The position numbers and the translations under genes were made by a program. From Rhynchopus sp. YZ270_cl-10 (taxonomy: Eukaryota > Euglenozoa > Diplonemea > Diplonemida > Diplonemidae): DNA of 64,000 bases. The notes under the pieces are model-generated. The model saw nothing but the letters and a program-made list of their open reading frames with translations. It had not been told where the DNA came from and searched no databases. Location: positions 1,612,001 to 1,676,000 of the forward strand of contig OZ037851.1 of assembly GCA_964035575.1 (NCBI GenBank), in the 5' to 3' direction. Positions 36,124 to 46,188 of the stretch are shown here, piece by piece (within the stretch, counting starts at the first letter, position 1; every line of letters begins with the position of its first letter).

Positions 36124-36979
36124 TCCTCACATTTTTTTCCCCTCTTTTTTTATACCGTTTTCTTCATTTTTGCTACAACAAAAAAGAACAAGGTGATCAC
36201 AACAATTAAATAGAACAGCACAAAAAAAGAACGTGTCAGGCCAGAGTTTCTTCTACCGTATCTCTCTGCCACATTCCGTTGTTCTGCGCCATTTTATTTT
36301 ATTTTTCTGAGAAGTGTACCATCTAAGCCTTCTTTTACGAAACCTATGTCTTTTTGATATGGGTGTCATCACAAAGAAGAAAAACCAAAAAAAAAAAAAC
36401 TCTAAGGGTGGACATTGGTTCAGCAACTATTCCATCAAATTTTTTTTCCAACAAAAAATAATACTGGGTGGAGGGGCGGGGAGGGGCTGGTGGGAATCTA
36501 TTGAGATGTGGTGTGCACGAGAGACACATTCATCTTCCAAGTTTTCCCAACCTTCCTGTATACACGCGTCAGCAACCAATACAGGTAGTGTATTGAAATG
36601 ATTCTGGGGGGGGGGTAAGGGGTCTAATTTTAATTTCGTCGATTTTCAGGAAAATTTTGGCCAAAAATGGGCCCCACGTATAAGGAACCGGGCTCATATT
36701 TCTCAAAATTTAAGTGGTCAAACAATTGTCCAATTTTCCGAAATGACCCCACCGCTGCACGGGCTGAGCCCAAAAATGCAAATAAGCCACTTTTTGGTTT
36801 CATTGAAATGATGCGGCTGACACTGAGGAATTATGGTTTACGGCGTCACATTGAGGGGCGAACCCTTTTTAATTTTTTGTTCTCTTGAAATGTGTAATTT
36901 CATGTTTTCGCGAAAAAAATACGAACTGATCCTACAAGGGTTGAAGGAAGGTGTGGAAAACAACAATAACAAGAACAAC
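36124..36979. other. Intergenic region with relic sequence shared with the array hAT
   Basis: AT-rich; no gene called. Positions 36546-36617 match 12216-12300 of the hAT element, including the CTGTATACACGCGTCAGCAA segment and a poly-G run, here only 10 bases long. The neighbouring sequence is different. Confidence 0.6.
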
Positions 36980-37450
36980 TAATTGCTAAGAAAAAAAACG
37001 GGGTGTGCTGTGGAAAACTCCGCGCGATTTTCGAAACCACCATAGCATCCTGGCGATTTTCTGGAGGCGCTGATGTGACGATGCCTGGTGCGATCGACGA
37101 CGTGTTGTCGTCTGTGCATTCTGTGTTCCTTCCGCACTGCTCCGATGACGACGACGACGCGTGGGAGCCTGTGGACGACTACGAGCTGGAACATGCCGAG
37201 CCCGCCCGAGCGAATGGTTATCGAGCCTGCCGAGACTACGTCCAATAACGCGATCGAGCAGATGGTGCTGGACGAAGAGGACAGCCCCACTGTTTGAAAG
37301 TTTCAGATGCAGGCATCCCAGTGGGTCCAGCAGCGTACGAAGAGCGTTTTAGCATACCCGCAGAAGAGCAGAATGCTGGCGTGTTGTAGATTATATCTTT
37401 TTCAGAGTGGAGTTCCACAGCACACCCCGTTTTTTTTCCGATAGCAATTA
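36980..37450. mobile_element. 471-bp TIR element with a short acidic ORF
   Basis: The ends are imperfect inverted repeats of about 40 bases: TAATTGCTAAG plus AAAAAAAACGGGGTGTGCTG on the left, and the complement ending AGCAATTA on the right. No clear target duplication is visible. Inside, 37081-37248 is open. Confidence 0.7.
37081..37248 (+). CDS. 55-residue acidic frame inside the TIR element
   Basis: Starts MPGAIDDVLSSVHSVF and contains an Asp run and WEPVDDYELEHAEP. It could be the surviving N-terminus of a transposase or a chance frame. No catalytic motif is present. Confidence 0.3.
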   Translation: MPGAIDDVLSSVHSVFLPHCSDDDDDAWEPVDDYELEHAEPARANGYRACRDYVQ

Positions 37451-38373
37451 CTTGTTTTTCTTTTTTTTTTTTTGGTAGTGTTCAGTTATGGTGGAACCTA
37501 ATGGCGCTTTCTAACCTTCTTTGATTGTTTTGGCCTGTCTTTTCACTGCCACTTAGAGCGCTTAGAACAGAAAACAAAAAGGGGAAAAGTTTTTGTACAC
37601 GTTTAAACGTTGAAAAATCGTGTAAGAGCTTTCCCTGCCATGCCAAGTTGTGTTGTTGTGACCACAAAGACATTAGGGAAAAGGAAGACAATTGAGGGCT
37701 GTGTGCTACATAGGCACGGGGCATCCTTGTTGTTTGTCTAAAAGATGTATGCACTGAAGATGCGTGCATTTTGGTGTGTTCCCTTCTTTTTTATTCTTTA
37801 TTTTTTTTCTGGTGGGACGTGAGACTCTTAGACTCATTCTTCACCAAACTTTTCTCTTTTTTTGCATATCCTAAAGCCCTGCGAGGGGAACTATATAAAA
37901 AAAAGGCACAATGCAAAAGTAGGGGCGGGGTCTGGGCGGGGTTGGCAAAAAAAAAGAAATCATTGCAGAAGATTAAAAAAGAATGCCCAAACAGTTTTGA
38001 GATACCAATACGATCTTCAACCCACCCACAACCTTCCACAAAATTTGGGTTCACAGACGAGGCCTTTTTTTGGCATCATTTCAATACCTTTATTGGATGT
38101 CCACCCCGGTACAGCCGGTCCGTGCACCAAGGTACACGAGAGATTTGTATTTCAGTTCTACTTTATTTAGAGCAACGCGAGACTAGAGAGAATCATTCCC
38201 TACACCGTACAGACCAGTTTCATTGCATCAAAGGTACGAAACAGTTCTGAGTCTTGCGATATTTTGCCACTTCTTTGTGTATTGATGCACGCATCTTTCA
38301 CACATTTTTTCTCTTTTTGCAGTCAACACCACAGAACACCACAGAACCCCCCACCCTACCCCCCCTCCCCGCG
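37451..38373. promoter_or_regulatory. Upstream region and leader of the flagellar-rod-like gene
   Basis: No gene seen in 37451-38250. CTCTTTTTGCAG (AG at 38321-38322) is followed by a C/A-rich 51-base leader and the ATG, the pattern expected of a spliced-leader acceptor. Confidence 0.45.
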
Positions 38374-40128
38374 ATGTCTCTCACGACGACATTGGGAGGC
38401 ATGGAGTGGAGTGCTGCGTTTAGTAAGAGCAGTCTGTTGGACGCAGAGAAGTATGTGTGCACGCTGCAGGGTGCGTTGGGGTCAGGGCGTTTGCGGCATG
38501 AAGTGCGCATTGCGACGTCGCAGGCAGAGGCCATGCGAGAGCGCATACCGCTCGTTGTCGATGCAGAGCTTGAAAGCTCGCAGAGAAATATGAATACAGA
38601 CTCGGAAGCAGAGTGGCTCGCACTCCTCGACCAGAGGACGCCTGCAGCGGACCTCTTTGCAGTAACAGACGTGCCGGAGCTTAAGGTGTGGGACATCGTC
38701 CGGCAGGTGCACGACACGCTTTCCCGGTCAGAGAGCCTCTACGGCGAACGTCTCCACTCCTATATGCACCCAAAGTGCACGGAGCTCATAGGGCGTGTCA
38801 GCAGACTCATACCACGCACAAAGATTCACTCCGTCGAGCTCTCGAATATCGTTTCGAACTCTCTCTCGCAGGCGGTGCGGTTCAGTATGTGTTTTTGTTA
38901 TTTAGGATCCCCCCCTCCATTTCTTTGTAGTAGTTTGGTGGGAGAAAAATGTTCTTGTGAGATGAAATGAAACTGCCACAACACAGCATCGACGCCGTCA
39001 TTTGAAGAGAGAATGAAGGAAGTGTGCGTCACGTTAGGAGAACATACACTACAGGCAGCAGAGCTGCAGCAGTCCATGGAGACTGCGCTGCAGGAGGGCA
39101 ACACGGAGGAGGCGGAGGAGCACCTGAAGGCACGTCTTGAGGTGTTGCGGGAGATGTTGGAGCTGGTGAGCTGCAAGTATGACGCGATCACAAGCCACAG
39201 GGAGCAGATGGTCAACAACGGGCGGGTCGAGATCGAGCAGGTGTGGGGTGCTGCCGTGCACGAGGCCGAGCGCCTCCTCGCACTCTCGTCTATCAAGCGC
39301 AGTAACGTCGATGAAGACACCCACAACCTGAACATCGCAATGGCCGCCATCATCGACAAGGACGAGGCCATGTCCAAGACGCACACCCAATGGGTCACCA
39401 CATGCGACCAACGTCTCCACGAGCTGCGTGTCAAATCCGACGAGGCCTGGGACCGCGTGCACGAACAAGAAGCGCTGCTCAAGACATGCGCAGAGGAACG
39501 CCTGCAGCTACTGAAGGACCGTCAGGCACGCATCGAGGAGGAGCAGCGCCGCTGCCTTGAGAAGCGCCATGTCGACAAGATGTTCACCGAACGCTCGAAC
39601 CTCCTCAAGCTCAACAAGAGCTGCATGAACTATGGTGTGGAGTGCTACAAGCTGTGCAGCGAGATCACAGACGATGTGAAGGCAAAGCTGGACAAGCTGC
39701 TTGTCTTTGTGTCCTCTGAGCTCGAACGCGACAGCAAGCATGCTGATGCTGAGTACGACTCGATCTTTCGGAAGATGTACAACAGCATCACGGACCTCAT
39801 CTACCGCAAGAACGCGCTTGTTTCCAGCCTTACCTTTGAGATCGACAACGCATCTGAGGCAGACAAGGACTTCAACGTGGACCGTGCACTCTCACGCGTC
39901 AAGGCGCTGAAGGCAGAGCTCCATGACCTCGAGGTGCAGGCCAAGGCGTCGCTCCTTCTCTACGAACGTCTGGTCGGCCACAGACTCAAGGAATCCCTTG
40001 GCGACGCATACATACCCCCACAGACCGACTCCGAGCAGGCAATCGTCGTCAAGCGCGTCAAACTCAAACACCTAGCCGAGGAGCAACGCAACGACAAGGC
40101 AAGCAAGAACGAATCTCAGAACGAGTAG
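38374..40128 (+). CDS. Paraflagellar-rod-domain coiled-coil protein
   Basis: Exons 38374-38884 and 38987-40128, with an intron starting GTATGTG and ending CACAG in phase 1, give 550 residues. The protein is almost entirely charged helix (for example EEHLKARLEVLREMLELV, RQARIEEEQRRCLEKR). The later block YDSIFRKMYNSITDLIYRK matches the conserved region of paraflagellar-rod proteins (Flagellar_rod, PF05149), where Tyr-Arg-Lys after a Tyr/Phe-rich helix is a signature. Such proteins form the lattice beside the axoneme in euglenozoan flagella. It is slightly shorter than the classic PFR subunits of about 600 residues, so it may be a PFR-family minor component. Other axonemal coiled-coil proteins are the alternative. 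Confidence 0.6.
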
Positions 40129-40317
40129 TACCCCTTCCCCCTCCCCCTCCACAGACGGGTTTCCACCCCTCTACAGCCACCTAAGATAACCACAGCCCCT
40201 CCCACCATCAGCACCACCTTGCACCCTGTGCTCCCTCCCTTCCCTAGCCCCACATTGCCTTCACTTACCTCAACAACCCTCCCAGGCACACAACACAACG
40301 ACGCAATGGTATAGAAG
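40129..40317. other. Short intergenic leader with a two-codon upstream ORF
   Basis: C/A-rich. A CCCAG (AG at 40284-40285) could be the trans-splice acceptor. ATG GTA TAG at 40306-40314 ends three bases before the main ATG. Confidence 0.5.
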
Positions 40318-42864
40318 ATGGGCCTTCTGGGCGGGGGCAAGCCCTCCGACTTCGAGGAGCAGCTGGGCTATGGCGAGGTGCCGACAACACCGAACTACAA
40401 CCAGCTGTCCAATGTCATGTTCTGCCGCATCCTTGACAAGCTGAGCAGCAGGATGGTGCGGCACAGACGTGTCGTGATTCTCAGCAGCGAGACGCTTGTC
40501 CTGTGCGAAGGTGCCTTCGACGTGCGCCGCATCGTCAACGTCACCGACATCGACAAGGCGTACCTCCAAGAGAGCCCCACGGACCCACGCCTGCAAGGCA
40601 GCGACGGCGGCCAGGCCCTCCTCCTCCACATCCCCTACGAACACGACATCTGCCTCTGCCTCCCACGCAACGGAAAGCGTGCAGGCTACGCCAAGCAGTC
40701 TGACCTCGTCGCCCTCGCCCAAGCCATCGCCGTCTGCAACAAAAGCAAGAACGGAACCTGCGACGTCATCACCCTCGGTTCCGGTGACGACCTGCTGCGC
40801 AAGGCAGACCTGAAGCGCCTTGCGGGGTACAAAGTGCCGTCAATCAACACCTTCAAAAAGCTGGACCAGTTGCTGGAAACACACAAGCCGCTCTCCGAGG
40901 CGGTGCTCGCAGCGCCGTTGCCGCAGCCTGTGGAGGAGGCAGCGGTGGAGAAGAAGGACCCTCCTGCAGCACCACCGCCACCGTCGGCAGATGCAGACGA
41001 GACATCGGCTTCGGACGACGCAGGTGATGCAGAGCTGAAGGACTCAACGAAGATGTCGGACGAAGGCCGCAAGGTGCCGGCACGTTGGGCACCGTCAGAG
41101 GTCGAGACAGAAGTGTCCACAACAGCGCCGTCGGGCTTCCCGCGTCTGGGCAGCGACTTCTCGCACGTTAAGGCGTCGATGCACAGAAAGCACAACCCCT
41201 ACCACTCCGTGCTCTTCCAAGACCACGTAGGCTTCCCTGCCCAGCCCGTCTCAGGAAAGTCGAATTTCAACAGCGATGCAAAGTCTGCCCTCTCCGAGCG
41301 CAAACGGCGCGACGGGCAGCTGCGCCAGGCTGACACGCTGCTGCACAGCGCGGTGCACAGGGGGCAGTGGCGTGGCGACCACACGATGCTGAAGTGCTCT
41401 GTTCTGGGCGACCTGGAGGGCGTGCTCTGCGCACACGAAGGCGTGCTGCTGGAGAACCACTGGAGCTGCTGTGGGGCGACGCAGTACAATATTCCGTACT
41501 GCACACTGCCTGGGGTGGGCGAGACGCGGGGTGCTGTGTGGGATGTGGGGGCTGCGGCGCAGACGTGCCAGGTATGCACGCAGGTCATCCTGAAGCGAGG
41601 CGAGGCGCGGAGTTGTGCACGCTGTGCCTGCACGGCGTGTCCGGCGTGCTGTGGACAGCAGTTCTCGTTGCGCCTGCCGCCTGCACAGGACGACAGGCCT
41701 AAGTCGTGGCAGGGGCTGCAGGCGGGGAGGGTTGCACCGTGTTGCAGTGTGTGCTTCACAGAGGTGCGTGGAGAAGGGGCCATGGGCAGACGACAACGCG
41801 AAGGTGTTTATTGCCAGGTCTGTGCCGCGCCTGTCCCCGACAGCGAGCAGAACACCCCATACGGGCAGTGCGCGCACTGTGGCTGCGTCACCTGCAAGGC
41901 CTGTAGCGACTACTCCCTGCGTGTACCCTCCGATAACAAAAAGGAGGGCAACACCGAAACCTACATGCGTCTTGGTGTTCTCGTCTACAAGACTGGCGGT
42001 GCGAAGCAAGTCTGCAAGGCATGCTTTCTAGAGGCCAGGGAAAACAGAGGGGCGGCACCTGTGAAGGCAGAGGGGAGCGGGCGGAAGCAGAAGCGGCAGC
42101 AGCAGCAGGGGCCAGCCGCACGTACACAGCGCCGCCCTGCGAAGAGCACCTTCGCAGGGCTGTCACCACGTGCAGCGCACTCAGGGCGGAGGCGGGCGGC
42201 ACCCACTACTACCACAGTATCCTCCTCCTCCTCTTCGTCGTCGTCGTCATCGTCATCGACTTCATCTTCCTTCTCCAGTTCCAGTAGCAGCAGTACCAGC
42301 AGCTCAGCCCTATCCTCGACAGTGCGTGCCTCCTATGCCCAGCGGAGGGCAAAACCAAAGCAGACCAGTATACCTCCCAACCTGCACCCAAACCTGCTGC
42401 ACCGCAGTGTGTCCAGTGAGGTGCCTGTGGAGGAGGCGATGCTGCTGCGGCTGAACCCTCTGTACGCACGCTTCGTGAGCATACAAGGTGCGGCAGTGGC
42501 AGCGGCGTTGGCGTTGTTGGGTGTCAGTGGTGTGGCGGCTGGGTGTGCACGGGAAGCAAAGGCGGCTAGGCGTGAGGAGCGGCGGAAGAAGAAGGCACAG
42601 AAGGCAGGTCAGCAAGCGCAGGTGGCGTACCCACAGCAGGTGCCTCAGCAAGGTGTGCCGCGTGCACAGCACCCGACAGCAACGCTGTTCAACGCCTCAC
42701 AAGAGCAACAATGGCGGCAGGCAGGCGCCACCGTCCCGCACAACAAATGGGCAGCACCCCTCATGACGCACGCACAGATGCACCCCCCACGTGTCGTAGA
42801 AGATACGTTCTGGACAGGGTTCATCGAAGCATGGGACAACGTCTCGCTCGGCACAGAGTTGTGA
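40318..42864 (+). CDS. PH-like, tandem zinc-finger, single-TM protein
   Basis: 848 residues with no intron needed. Residues 25-165 (RHRRVVILSSETLVLCEG, IVNVTDID) look like the PH-like module common in kinetoplastid proteins, where a strand-strand-helix module often binds lipid. Residues 190-270 are disordered and Pro/Ser/Asp rich. Two cysteine clusters follow: CQVC at residue 417 with CARC, CPACC and CCSVC, and CQVC at 499 with CAHC, CKAC and CKAC. Each has the eight-ligand spacing of FYVE/RING-like cross-brace fingers, but without the FYVE RxHHCR core. A Ser tract (residues 634-662) precedes a hydrophobic segment (724-742, GAAVAAALALLGVSGVAAG) followed by a basic cluster, so it is probably membrane anchored near the C-terminus. 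Function unknown; membrane-trafficking adaptor is a guess. Confidence 0.6.
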   Translation: MGLLGGGKPSDFEEQLGYGEVPTTPNYNQLSNVMFCRILDKLSSRMVRHRRVVILSSETLVLCEGAFDVRRIVNVTDIDKAYLQESPTDPRLQGSDGGQALLLHIPYEHDICLCLPRNGKRAGYAKQSDLVALAQAIAVCNKSKNGTCDVITLGSGDDLLRKADLKRLAGYKVPSINTFKKLDQLLETHKPLSEAVLAAPLPQPVEEAAVEKKDPPAAPPPPSADADETSASDDAGDAELKDSTKMSDEGRKVPARWAPSEVETEVSTTAPSGFPRLGSDFSHVKASMHRKHNPYHSVLFQDHVGFPAQPVSGKSNFNSDAKSALSERKRRDGQLRQADTLLHSAVHRGQWRGDHTMLKCSVLGDLEGVLCAHEGVLLENHWSCCGATQYNIPYCTLPGVGETRGAVWDVGAAAQTCQVCTQVILKRGEARSCARCACTACPACCGQQFSLRLPPAQDDRPKSWQGLQAGRVAPCCSVCFTEVRGEGAMGRRQREGVYCQVCAAPVPDSEQNTPYGQCAHCGCVTCKACSDYSLRVPSDNKKEGNTETYMRLGVLVYKTGGAKQVCKACFLEARENRGAAPVKAEGSGRKQKRQQQQGPAARTQRRPAKSTFAGLSPRAAHSGRRRAAPTTTTVSSSSSSSSSSSSSTSSSFSSSSSSSTSSSALSSTVRASYAQRRAKPKQTSIPPNLHPNLLHRSVSSEVPVEEAMLLRLNPLYARFVSIQGAAVAAALALLGVSGVAAGCAREAKAARREERRKKKAQKAGQQAQVAYPQQVPQQGVPRAQHPTATLFNASQEQQWRQAGATVPHNKWAAPLMTHAQMHPPRVVEDTFWTGFIEAWDNVSLGTEL

Positions 42865-42883
42865 ACGTAGTCGGGGGAGGGGG

Positions 42884-44170
42884 CAGTGTTGGCAGAGTAC
42901 GTGTCCAATTTCAAAAAGTACGTAAAAAGTACAATAGTACAATAGTACAAAAAGTACGTAAAAAGTACAAAAAATACACAAAAAGTACATCTGGGTTTGT
43001 GGCCGGGTTTGTGCAGCTGGTGTACCAGTGTGGGGGCAAAAAAAAAAGGTTTGGGGGCAGTGTTGGCAGTACGGAAAATGCTCAGTGCACAGAGCTATAA
43101 ACGGCTTCTCAAGAATGTGCGCGTGGTGGGCTCTGGGCGACCTTATGGTACTATGGTACTATGGTACTATGGTACTATGGTACTATGGTACTATGGTACT
43201 ATGGTACTATGGTACTATGGTACTATGGTACTATGGTACTATGGTACTATGGTACTATGGTACTATGGTACTATGGTACTATGGTACTATGGTACTATGG
43301 TACTATGGTACTATGGTACTATGGTACTATGGTACTATGGTACTATGGTACTATGGTACTATGGTACTATGGTACTATGGTACTATGGTACTATGGTACT
43401 ATGGTACTATGGTACTATGGTACTATGGTACTATGGTACTATGGTACTATGGTACTATGGTACTATGGTACTATGGTACTATGGTACTATGGTACTATGG
43501 TACTATGGTACTATGGTACTATGGTACTATGGTACTATGGTACTATGGTACTATGGTACTATGGTACTATGGTACTATGGTACTATGGTACTATGGTACT
43601 ATGGTACTATGGTACTATGGTACTATGGTACTATGGTACTATGGTACTATGGTACTATGGTACTATGGTACTATGGTACTATGGTACTATGGTACTATGG
43701 TACTATGGTACTATGGTACTATGGTACTATGGTACTATGGTACTATGGCCGAGTTGTCGCAACTCCGTGTGCTCAGACCACTAGTAGGCACCACCTATGA
43801 TGCCTACATAGCCCAGAAGACGGCCACTTCCAGACTTCGGGCGGTTTTGAGCACTACCCCTTCCTTAGTGGGTGATTTTCCCGGGCAAAAACAAAACCCA
43901 CTCTTAAGCAAATTACAAAATGACACCCCCCACTGTCGGGGACATGTCAAGGACATGTCAATATGGGCCCTCTCCGGAACACCATTGAATAACAAAAAAC
44001 CTTTTTTGAGTGTGATTGGGGTGAAGAGAGGGGAAATACGGATTTTGCTTCGAATTCCCAGGGTAAAATATAGGGTCATAAAGTACGGATTTGGGCGCCA
44101 AAAAGTACGTCAAAAAGTACAAAAGTACAAAGTACAAAAAGTACAACGTACACGTACTCTGCCAACACTG
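42884..44170. mobile_element. hAT-like non-autonomous element carrying a satellite
   Basis: Perfect 21-bp inverted repeats begin CAGTGTTGGC on the left and end GCCAACACTG on the right. The flanks are the 8-bp direct repeat GGAGGGGG (42876-42883 and 44171-44178). CAGTG ends and an 8-bp duplication point to hAT. Subterminal AAAAAGTAC repeats occur at 42914-42990 and 44098-44150. A second internal copy of the end sequence (CAGTGTTGGCAGTAC near 43059) suggests nesting. No transposase is present; the middle is the TACTATGG satellite. Confidence 0.8.
43144..43748. repeat. 605-bp (TACTATGG)n satellite
   Basis: About 75 uninterrupted copies of an 8-base unit. Because 8 is not a multiple of 3 and the unit has no stop in any forward frame, all three forward frames are open and spell the same eight-residue cycle. 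These frames are not genes. Confidence 0.98.
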
Positions 44171-44332
44171 GGAGGGGGAGGGGGGTTTTGAAAATAGAGT
44201 AGGAGAGAGTAGATGTACGATATTGTTAAAATATGCGATTTTCTGTGATAGTTTCTTTCTCATTTTTCCCCACCTCTCCACGGCCACAACACCAGAACAC
44301 TACAGTCAAATCATTATCAACAACACAACACA

Positions 44333-45187
44333 ATGCAGTCCACGAAGGTGCTTGCCGCCGCACTGCTGTGCGCAACTGTGCAGGGAACAAGCCTGATCCC
44401 CACACCCCCTGCCTTCGACCCTAAGGGCTACTACCACGTGCGTCAGGACTACCGCAAGTGTGTGTCGCCGCTGTGCGGTGGGTACTGGCTGCGCAAGGTG
44501 AACCGCCGTCGCATGCGCTGTGCGGACGGGAAGAAGGCAGAGGAGTGCTACGTCGCCGACATCGTTGCCGACAGCGACTTCACCTTCAAGGGCCCGATCC
44601 AGCTGCTCAAGGGCAAGCACTGCACAAAGGAGTGGGACAACTTCGGAGAGCTCGGAACCTTCACGCTCGAGGTGGCCCACAGCCAGGCAAGCGAGACAGA
44701 GGGGACCGGCGCGTTTGTGGCTGTGAAGGACAACGGCATCCGCTGCATCACCCACCCCTGCCCGAGCATGACCGAGATCTTCCTCAACCGCAAGCGCTCC
44801 AGGAACATCGCAGACCTGCAGTTCAGCGAGGAGCTGGACGCCGAGATGGTGTCGTGGGCACGCAACAAGATGCTGTCGGGAGAGGAGGTTGTTGTCTCGG
44901 GCAGACACAACCGTGTCACGGGACCTGCAGGCAAGGCGCTGGGCCTCAAGGTGAACCAGATCTACAAGGAGATCACTTGCCCCGCTGGATACTCCTGGCA
45001 CAAGGAGGCCTGCCGCACCGCCTGGGGCTGTGCCCACCCTGAGATCGAGCACACTGCCGCTGGCGGAGCCCCGATGGTCGGACCCGACGGATCGATCACA
45101 GGAACCCACATCACGACCTGCGTCAAGAGCTGCGACCCCCCGTCCTTCCCGAACGGACCCGGAAAGTGCTACATCGCACTTCCCTGA
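44333..45187 (+). CDS. Secreted Cys-rich DUF6748-like protein
   Basis: 284 residues. Residues 1-19 (MQSTKVLAAALLCATVQGT) are a signal peptide. The mature N-terminus has YHVRQDYRKCVSPLCGGYWL then VNRRRMRCADG and ECYVADI. This spacing matches the DUF6748 type I know mainly from bacteria (seen by eye, not searched). Later cysteines (CITHPCP, CPAGYSWHKEACRTAWGC, CVKSCDPP) suggest several disulfides outside the cell or in the secretory pathway. The leader has a TACAG (AG 44304-44305) 27 bases before the ATG. Function unknown. It lies directly after the hAT element and has no intron; a bacterial origin is possible but unproven. Confidence 0.65.
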   Translation: MQSTKVLAAALLCATVQGTSLIPTPPAFDPKGYYHVRQDYRKCVSPLCGGYWLRKVNRRRMRCADGKKAEECYVADIVADSDFTFKGPIQLLKGKHCTKEWDNFGELGTFTLEVAHSQASETEGTGAFVAVKDNGIRCITHPCPSMTEIFLNRKRSRNIADLQFSEELDAEMVSWARNKMLSGEEVVVSGRHNRVTGPAGKALGLKVNQIYKEITCPAGYSWHKEACRTAWGCAHPEIEHTAAGGAPMVGPDGSITGTHITTCVKSCDPPSFPNGPGKCYIALP

Positions 45188-46188
45188 ACTGATAGGTGAC
45201 GCAAGTCCCTGTTAAGGTTCTTGCGCAAGTGAGAACCATATTTCACCCTTTCCCCTTTTCCCCATCTTTCATTGTTGCACCTTTGGTGATGTGATTGGAA
45301 ATCGGAAGAAAGGCGACCTGTTTTTGTGATATCAAATCTCTGAATTGTCGTTCACTATTTTTGTTTCGGTTTTTCTTTGCAACAGCACCAAGTCGCCAGA
45401 CATGGCGATTGCGCTGCAACATCAACATTTTCGATAAAAAATAACTTTTACAACATCCCCTCCCGAGGCAACGCTGCGATACGCCTTTGAGCGAAGATGT
45501 GGTGGTCCCCTCACCCCTTTTTTCCTTTTTCCAGTGCCCACGTCCCAGGCGTTTGCACTGCTTTTCTGCGCCCGTATGATGATGTTCGTGCGACCGTATT
45601 TTTTCATTTGCCTTTTATGTGTGTTCCTGGATCCTATGCCAGGGACACACCACGCCCCCCCGCACCCTATGTTCAGAGAAAAGCAGTACCAGCAGCTTTT
45701 ATGATTTTTTTTTACCTTTTTTTTTTCAAGCATTTTCCTGTTCACACCAAACTACTACTGTCATTTTTTATAGAAATGTCTAAGTCCCAGGGAGGCTTAC
45801 GATCTTATCAACTTTTGTCTCTTTCTTTTGGATTTTTTTTTGGAAGTTCACGTTTTCGTTGTGATACAAGTTTCAGCCCTTACAGATAGCATGAGGATAT
45901 TTCCACGGGCACACGCAAAGACCCCTCCTGCCTGCAATGTTTGCGACTCACATTTAAACTGTACAAACAAAGGCATCAGGGAGTGCAGTGGCTACAATAT
46001 TCTCTCTCTGGGCATTCCTTCGAAAAACGTCGCTTTTTTTTTTCTTTTCTGCACTGCTCCTTTGCCCCATTTGAGTCAACGTCGTATCCTTGATACAATA
46101 CCATCGGCACTACCCCGCTCCTTATTTACACCATACCCTCCCCTCCCTGCCCCACCCCCTGCCCCATCCACACCTTCAGCAAAACGGG
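45188..46188. other. Intergenic region
   Basis: No gene called. A hairpin (TGTGTTCCTGG / CCAGGGACACA) lies near 45620-45650. CACCTTCAG (AG 46178-46179) sits nine bases before the next ATG. Confidence 0.5.

Noticed and set aside
43028-44191. Long open frames made of a GTMVLWYY repeat
   Set aside because: They are a by-product of the TACTATGG satellite, which has no stop in any forward frame.
46090-46188. Upstream extension of the four-TM protein
   Set aside because: It would span the polypyrimidine-AG acceptor and encodes His/Pro-rich sequence typical of a translated leader.
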